Under the pieces are notes generated by a model. That model was not told where the DNA came from and made no database searches. It was given only the letters and a program-made list of their open reading frames with translations. From positions 1 to 5,825 of the forward strand of contig CALMZW010000347.1 in assembly GCA_937870605.1 (NCBI GenBank): DNA of 5,825 nt, read 5' to 3'. Positions within the stretch are counted from its first letter, which is position 1. The number at the start of each line of letters is the position of its first letter. The position numbers and the translations under genes were made by a program. Source of the stretch: an uncultured Synergistaceae bacterium. GTDB taxonomy: Bacteria > Synergistota > Synergistia > Synergistales > Aminobacteriaceae. Shown here piece after piece: positions 1-3,484 of the stretch.

Positions 1-55
1 CTATCGTCCCTATGTTCAGATGCGGCTTCGTCCGTGAAAATTTCTCCTTCGCCAT
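1..55 (-). CDS. tuf: Elongation factor Tu, N-terminal fragment (rest lies beyond the window)
   Basis: Only the first 18 codons are present, translating to MAKEKFSRTKPHLNIGTI, which is the characteristic EF-Tu N-terminus just before the P-loop (GHxDHGKT, outside the window). EF-Tu is the cytosolic GTPase that delivers aminoacyl-tRNA to the ribosomal A site. The ATG at 55-53 is supported by a strong Shine-Dalgarno sequence six bases upstream and by the family's conserved MAKEKF start. The gene lies 27 nt downstream of fusA on the same strand, the standard last position of the str operon, so it is probably co-transcribed with it. No separate tuf promoter is visible in the spacer, although one could lie inside fusA. 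The identification rests on a short but very distinctive peptide plus gene order. Confidence 0.95.
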   Translation of the reverse strand, partial: MAKEKFSRTKPHLNIGTI

Positions 56-61
56 AATGCA

Positions 62-68
62 CCCTCCT
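62..68 (-). promoter_or_regulatory. Ribosome binding site of tuf
   Basis: AGGAGGG on the minus strand, six bases before the tuf ATG, is a near-perfect match to the anti-Shine-Dalgarno sequence of 16S rRNA. It fixes the tuf start and fits the high expression expected of EF-Tu. Confidence 0.9.
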
Positions 69-82
69 ATCCGTGTCGATTC

Positions 83-2146
83 TTATGCTTTCAAGACCTT
101 TTCGGCTATCTCTTCCGGCACCCGCTCGTAATGGTGAAACTGCATCGAATACGAGGCCCGCCCGGAAGTCTTGCTCCTGAGGTCTGTCGCATACCCGAAC
201 ATCTCCGCCAGCGGAACAAACGCCCGAACGACCCTTGTGTTGGCCCTCATTTCCATTCCTTCGATGTGTCCTCTCCGTGAGGAAATATCTCCGATAACGT
301 CGCCGACATAATCCTCCGGGGTGACCACTTCGACGCTCATGATGGGCTCTTTGAGTATCGGCCCGGCCTTCCGCATCGCTTCCTTGAAACCAATCGACGC
401 CGCTATTTTGAACGCCATTTCGGAGCTGTCAACTTCGTGATAGCTCCCGTCGACGAGTCTCACCTTGAGACCGATGACAGGATACCCGCCGAGCACGCCG
501 TTATTGATCGCTTCGACGAGTCCCTTCTGAACCGCAGCAATATATTCCCTGGGAACCGTTCCGCCAACGACGGCATCTTCGAACTCATATGATTTGCCGT
601 CTTCGAGCGGCTCCATTTCAAACACGACGTGCCCGTACTGCCCGCGCCCGCCGGTCTGTTTGACAAGCTTTCCTTCGGCCCGTGAGGGATGCAAAATCGC
701 CTCCCGATACGAAACCTGCGGGCGGCCTACCCTGACATCCACCCCGAATTCTCTTTTGAGACGGTCGACGATGATCTCAAGATGCAACTCTCCCATGCCG
801 GAAATAATCGTTTCGCTCGTCTCTTCGTCCGTATGGACTTTAAAGGTGGGGTCTTCTTCAGCAAGGGAGACAAGACCTTTGGTCAGCTTGAGCTTGTCGT
901 TTTTCGTCGCAGGCTCGACCGAAAGAGAAATGACAGTATCCGGGAATTCCACTTTTTCCAGGACAACCGGCCGGTCTTCCGTGCAGAGCGTATCGCCGGT
1001 TCGCGTCGCCTTCAGTCCCGGAAGAGCGATAATCATCCCGGCTTCGGCTTCTTCGATCTCCTCACGCTTGTTCGCATGCATACGGAGAATCCTGCCTATA
1101 CGTTCACGAGAGCGGGTCGTCGGATTATACACCGTCATTCCCTTGGTCAGAAGTCCGGCGTATATTCGCGTAAAGACAAGACGACCTACGAAAGGATCGA
1201 CCGAAATCTTGAACGCCAGAGCCGTCAAAGGCTCGTTTGTAGCGCTCTTGCGCGACACTTCCTCCCCGTTATCCGGGTTGATCCCTGTTACGGGGGGTAG
1301 GTCAAGCGGACTCGGGAGATAATCGACGACAGCGTCAAGAAGGGGTTGGACGCCCTTGTTCTTGAAAGCTGATCCGCAAAGCACCGGAACAACACGAAGG
1401 TGAATCGTGTTTTCCCGAATCGCGCGTTTGAGAAGATCCTTGGGGACATCCTCGCCTTCGAGGAAAAGCGCCAAAACATTCTCGTCGAAATCGGAAAGCG
1501 CTTCGATAAGCGCCTCGCGAGTCTGAGCCGCTTCTTCTTTGAGATCAGCGGGAATCTCCCGAACATGCGGATCGGTGCCCAGCTCGTCGGAGTAGTACGT
1601 CGCTTTCATTTCAACGAGATCGACCATCCCCGCGAAGCTCTCTTCCTCGCCGATCGGGATCTGGATGGGAATGGGTACGGCCCCGAGTTTTTCTTTGATG
1701 CCTCGCACGACGGAACGAAAATCCGCCCCGATGCGATCCATCTTGTTGACGAACGCCACCCGGGGAACACCGTATTTGTCGGCCTGCCGCCAGACCGTTT
1801 CGGACTGGGGTTCAACGCCGCCGACAGCGCAAAACACGGCAACGGCGCCGTCGAGCACCCGCATGGATCGTTCAACTTCAACAGTGAAGTCCACGTGCCC
1901 GGGCGTATCAATAATGTTGATAGAGCAATCCTTCCAAAGACACGTGGTAGCCGCGGAGGAAATCGTGATTCCACGCTCCCGCTCCTGCTCCATGAAGTCC
2001 ATTGTCGCAGCGCCTTCATGGACTTCACCCATCTTGTAGTTCCGTCCGGTATAGAACAGAATTCGCTCGGTGGTTGTCGTCTTTCCGGCGTCAATATGCG
2101 CCGCGATGCCTATATTGCGAATCTTTCCTATTTCAATACGTTCCAT
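83..2146 (-). CDS. fusA: Elongation factor G (translocation GTPase)
   Basis: EF-G uses GTP to move tRNAs and mRNA through the ribosome after peptide-bond formation, and splits post-termination ribosomes together with RRF; it is cytosolic. The 687-residue product is normal length for a bacterial EF-G1. The GTPase domain shows G1 AHIDAGKT (16-23), switch I RGITI with Thr61, G3 DTPGH (80-84) with the catalytic His84, G4 NKMD (134-137) and G5 GSA (258-260). Domain II follows at about 290-400 and domain III at about 405-480. Domain IV has the RGQYGHV strand and the HEVDSSE segment, and domain V has the SSRRGHIEGM segment. All are intact, so this is a canonical translocase rather than a TetM-like protection protein or a GTPase-dead paralogue. 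The ATG start has GGTGAGGA upstream, a weaker ribosome binding site than those of its neighbours. The stop is TAA. It lies 37 nt after rpsG and 27 nt before tuf. Confidence 0.98.
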   Translation of the reverse strand: MERIEIGKIRNIGIAAHIDAGKTTTTERILFYTGRNYKMGEVHEGAATMDFMEQERERGITISSAATTCLWKDCSINIIDTPGHVDFTVEVERSMRVLDGAVAVFCAVGGVEPQSETVWRQADKYGVPRVAFVNKMDRIGADFRSVVRGIKEKLGAVPIPIQIPIGEEESFAGMVDLVEMKATYYSDELGTDPHVREIPADLKEEAAQTREALIEALSDFDENVLALFLEGEDVPKDLLKRAIRENTIHLRVVPVLCGSAFKNKGVQPLLDAVVDYLPSPLDLPPVTGINPDNGEEVSRKSATNEPLTALAFKISVDPFVGRLVFTRIYAGLLTKGMTVYNPTTRSRERIGRILRMHANKREEIEEAEAGMIIALPGLKATRTGDTLCTEDRPVVLEKVEFPDTVISLSVEPATKNDKLKLTKGLVSLAEEDPTFKVHTDEETSETIISGMGELHLEIIVDRLKREFGVDVRVGRPQVSYREAILHPSRAEGKLVKQTGGRGQYGHVVFEMEPLEDGKSYEFEDAVVGGTVPREYIAAVQKGLVEAINNGVLGGYPVIGLKVRLVDGSYHEVDSSEMAFKIAASIGFKEAMRKAGPILKEPIMSVEVVTPEDYVGDVIGDISSRRGHIEGMEMRANTRVVRAFVPLAEMFGYATDLRSKTSGRASYSMQFHHYERVPEEIAEKVLKA

Positions 2147-2165
2147 CCGTCCTCACCATCTCACC

Positions 2166-2198
2166 GAGCGCTGCGCGTCTCCACTACCAGCGGTAGTG
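2166..2198 (-). other. Two abutting predicted hairpins at the rpsG stop codon and rpsG-fusA spacer
   Basis: In the mRNA, CACUACC (2198-2192) and GGUAGUG (2188-2182) form a perfect 7-bp stem with a 3-nt loop that contains the rpsG stop codon. Directly next to it, GAG-A-CGC pairs with GCG-CUC (2181-2166) in a second 6-bp stem with one bulge. No U-tract follows, so this is not a terminator. The first stem lies mostly in the codons for the last residues HYRW, so part of it may simply reflect protein conservation. A role in mRNA stability or in fusA translation is possible but only inferred. Confidence 0.4.
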
Positions 2199-2654
2199 AG
2201 CGAATGCGCGATTCGCCTCAGCCATTTTATGAGTATCTTCGCGCTTCTTCATGGAAGCGCCTTCCCCCTTGTACGCATCGACAAGCTCGCGTGCAAGTCT
2301 TTCAGACATCGGTATTCCCTTCTTTGAACGGGAATACGACAGAATCCAGCGGATCGCAAGAACCTGTGCGCGCTCCGGCAAAACTTCGACCGGAACCTGA
2401 TAGGTCGCTCCGCCTACCCTGCGCGGCCGAACTTCCACAAGCGGCTTCACGTTATCCATGGCCTTCTGGAAGACCGCGAAAGGCTCTGCTCCAACCCTTT
2501 CGCCCGCAATCTCCAGAGCCTTGTAAAACACGCACTCGGCAGTGCTTTTCTTGCCTTCATGCATCAGGCCACTGATGAATTTTGATGCGGCGATATCGCC
2601 AAATCTCATATCCGGCATCGCCGGACGCTTCGATATATGCCCTTTTCGCGGCAC
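2184..2654 (-). CDS. rpsG: 30S ribosomal protein S7
   Basis: S7 binds the 3' domain of 16S rRNA, nucleates assembly of the 30S head and lines the E-site exit channel. The 156-residue length equals the usual bacterial size. The basic N-terminus MPRKGH, the S7 signature around FGDIAASKFISGLM and HEGKKSTAE (18-40), the beta-hairpin with RPRRVGGATYQVPVEV (76-91) and the C-terminal HYRW are all present. The start is GTG at 2654-2652, chosen because an AGGAGGG site lies nine bases upstream and the S7 N-terminus begins exactly there. The stop is TAG, embedded in a small hairpin. In E. coli S7 represses the str operon by binding the rpsL-rpsG spacer. Here that spacer is only 37 nt and I could not recognise an equivalent site by eye. 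Confidence 0.98.
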   Translation of the reverse strand: MPRKGHISKRPAMPDMRFGDIAASKFISGLMHEGKKSTAECVFYKALEIAGERVGAEPFAVFQKAMDNVKPLVEVRPRRVGGATYQVPVEVLPERAQVLAIRWILSYSRSKKGIPMSERLARELVDAYKGEGASMKKREDTHKMAEANRAFAHYRW

Positions 2655-2663
2655 GGTAAGACT

Positions 2664-2670
2664 CCCTCCT
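2664..2670 (-). promoter_or_regulatory. Ribosome binding site of rpsG
   Basis: AGGAGGG, nine bases before the GTG start, supports GTG rather than an internal ATG as the initiation codon of rpsG. Confidence 0.85.
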
Positions 2671-2691
2671 CAACTCCCGAAAATGACGCCC

Positions 2692-3069
2692 TTAAGACGC
2701 CTTGGGGCGACGAGCGCCATACTTCGACCGCGCCTTTTTGCGATTCTCGACGCCGCCACAGTCGAGCGTCCCGCGGACGATATGATACCGGACACCCGGA
2801 AGGTCCTTGACTCTACCTCCCCGAACGAGAACAACAGAGTGCTCCTGAAGGTTGTGACCTATTCCGGGGATATAGGACGTGACTTCGATACCGTTCGTCA
2901 GACGAACACGAGCAACCTTACGCAAAGCCGAGTTCGGCTTTTTCGGCGTAACGGTGTACACCCTCGTGCACACGCCGCGTCGGGTAGGATTTCCCTGAAG
3001 CGCCGGCGCGTTTGATTTCTCTCTTTTGGAGGTACGTCCTTTTCTCACAAGCTGATTGATTGTCGGCAC
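2692..3069 (-). CDS. rpsL: 30S ribosomal protein S12
   Basis: S12 sits at the decoding centre of the 30S subunit and helps monitor codon-anticodon pairing. The 125-residue product matches the family length of about 124. With GTG as residue 1 it reads VPTINQLVRKGR at the N-terminus. It has PKKPNSA at 42-48 and the segment GGRVKDLPGVRYH at 84-96. Lys43 and Lys88, the classic streptomycin-resistance positions, are the sensitive wild-type residues; Asp89, methylthiolated in E. coli, is also present. The frame stays open upstream to an ATG at 3102, but that would add 11 unrelated residues overlapping the previous gene. The GTG at 3069-3067, with AAGGAGGG six bases upstream, is clearly the start. 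The stop is TAA. The preceding gene's TGA abuts this Shine-Dalgarno sequence, leaving a 16-nt spacer and suggesting translational coupling. Confidence 0.98.
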   Translation of the reverse strand: MPTINQLVRKGRTSKREKSNAPALQGNPTRRGVCTRVYTVTPKKPNSALRKVARVRLTNGIEVTSYIPGIGHNLQEHSVVLVRGGRVKDLPGVRYHIVRGTLDCGGVENRKKARSKYGARRPKAS

Positions 3070-3075
3070 ATAACT

Positions 3076-3083
3076 CCCTCCTT
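3076..3083 (-). promoter_or_regulatory. Ribosome binding site of rpsL, adjacent to the upstream stop codon
   Basis: AAGGAGGG, six bases before the rpsL GTG, decides the start against the longer in-frame ATG at 3102. It begins only two bases after the TGA of the L7Ae-like gene, so a terminating ribosome would already cover it. Confidence 0.92.
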
Positions 3084-3085
3084 CC

Positions 3086-3361
3086 TCAGTCTTTTGTTTC
3101 ACGGGCGGCCGGTCTGTCCGCCCGAATTCCAGCCACCGAAGCTCCCCTGCTTATTGCACACGCTCTCCCGAGAAGCACCATCGTGTCTACAAACTCCGTC
3201 GGAACTTTTCTGCGATCCGCTTCCTGAACCACACTGTTCACGAACGCAGAATCCGCATCACGCGCTACAAAGAGTTTATCAAGAACGCCGTTTTCTATCG
3301 CCCGGCGAACCTGCCTCTCTCCAACAACCCGCAGAGGCGATGCAAGCTCACATAAAGGCAC
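3086..3361 (-). CDS. rplGB: L7Ae/L30e-family k-turn RNA-binding protein (YbxF/RplGB-like)
   Basis: This 91-residue protein belongs to the L7Ae/L30e/Gadd45 family, whose bacterial members (B. subtilis YbxF, also called RplGB) bind kink-turn RNA. Their exact role in bacteria is not settled. The family core is visible: GERQVRRAIENG (14-25), DKLFVARDAD (28-37), a helix with VVQEADRRKVP (44-54), then LGRACAISRGASVAGI (64-79), matching the usual LGKACGIxxGAAVAAI. A charged tail of about 12 residues follows. The start is GTG at 3361-3359, with GGAGGTG five bases upstream. It sits between rpoC and rpsL, as in Bacillota. It appears to be the first gene after a terminator-promoter junction, hence the probable first cistron of the str transcript. 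The symbol follows B. subtilis usage and is by family and position. Confidence 0.88.
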   Translation of the reverse strand: MPLCELASPLRVVGERQVRRAIENGVLDKLFVARDADSAFVNSVVQEADRRKVPTEFVDTMVLLGRACAISRGASVAGIRADRPAARETKD

Positions 3362-3366
3362 AATAA

Positions 3367-3373
3367 CACCTCC
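3367..3373 (-). promoter_or_regulatory. Ribosome binding site of the L7Ae-like gene
   Basis: GGAGGTG, five bases before the GTG start, is a strong Shine-Dalgarno match. It sets the start of the L7Ae-like gene, since no ATG is near. Confidence 0.88.
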
Positions 3374-3374
3374 A

Positions 3375-3386
3375 GTGCGAAAGCAC
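3375..3386 (-). other. Small stem-loop at the predicted 5' end of the str mRNA
   Basis: GUGC-UUUC-GCAC forms a perfect 4-bp stem with a 4-nt loop, extendable by one G-U pair to 3387/3374. It starts at or next to the predicted transcription start and ends just before the Shine-Dalgarno sequence. Stems right at an mRNA's 5' end can protect it from 5'-dependent decay; that role here is inferred. Confidence 0.4.
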
Positions 3387-3392
3387 CATGGA

Positions 3393-3422
3393 ATGATATC
3401 AAAAGGCGCAAAGCAGTGTCAA
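3393..3422 (-). promoter_or_regulatory. Predicted sigma-70/sigma-A promoter of the str operon
   Basis: The minus strand has a perfect -35 hexamer TTGACA (3422-3417) and, 18 bp on, TATCAT (3398-3393), which differs from TATAAT at one position. TG stands one base before the -10 (3401-3400), making it an extended -10. The expected start is near 3386-3387 at a GG, leaving a leader of about 25 nt before the L7Ae-like GTG. The -35 lies in the loop region of the rpoC terminator hairpin and the spacer is its distal arm. It would drive the L7Ae-like gene, rpsL, rpsG, fusA and tuf. Confidence 0.68.
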
Positions 3423-3440
3423 GCACTGTTTGCGCCTTTT
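3401..3440 (-). terminator. Rho-independent terminator or attenuator after rpoC
   Basis: Between rpoC and the L7Ae-like gene, a 12-bp perfect outer stem (3401-3412 with 3429-3440; AAAAGGCGCAAA against its complement) continues, after a one-base bulge at 3413, into five more pairs (3414-3418 with 3424-3428). The loop is 5 nt. The minus transcript ends with GGCGC/GCGCC followed by UUUU, preceded by AAAA, the form of an intrinsic terminator. The U-tract is short (UUUUGAUAU), so read-through into the str genes is likely. It begins 44 nt after the rpoC stop. The symmetric flanks would also allow function on the plus strand, but no convergent gene is present. Confidence 0.78.
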
Positions 3441-3484
3441 GTCGATTCTTCCGTCAAAAGAAACCGAATTACCTCGAGAACATA

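Noticed and set aside
2133..2159. A possible 8-codon upstream frame (ATG at 2159-2157, TGA at 2135-2133) overlapping the fusA start
   Set aside because: The only purine-rich sequence before it is directly adjacent, with no workable spacing. The peptide is trivial, and chance explains it.
1400..2575. A 391-codon open frame on the plus strand opposite fusA and rpsG
   Set aside because: It lies entirely antisense to intact, highly conserved genes, and its translation has no recognisable family features. GC-rich coding DNA often leaves long open antisense frames.
2655..2691. S7 translational operator of the E. coli kind in the rpsL-rpsG spacer
   Set aside because: The spacer is 37 nt and holds mainly the Shine-Dalgarno sequence. 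I saw no convincing stem resembling the S7 site.
3070..3102. An 11-codon N-terminal extension of rpsL from the ATG at 3102
   Set aside because: The extension is unlike any S12 N-terminus, overlaps the end of the L7Ae-like gene, and contains the perfect Shine-Dalgarno sequence that serves the GTG at 3069.
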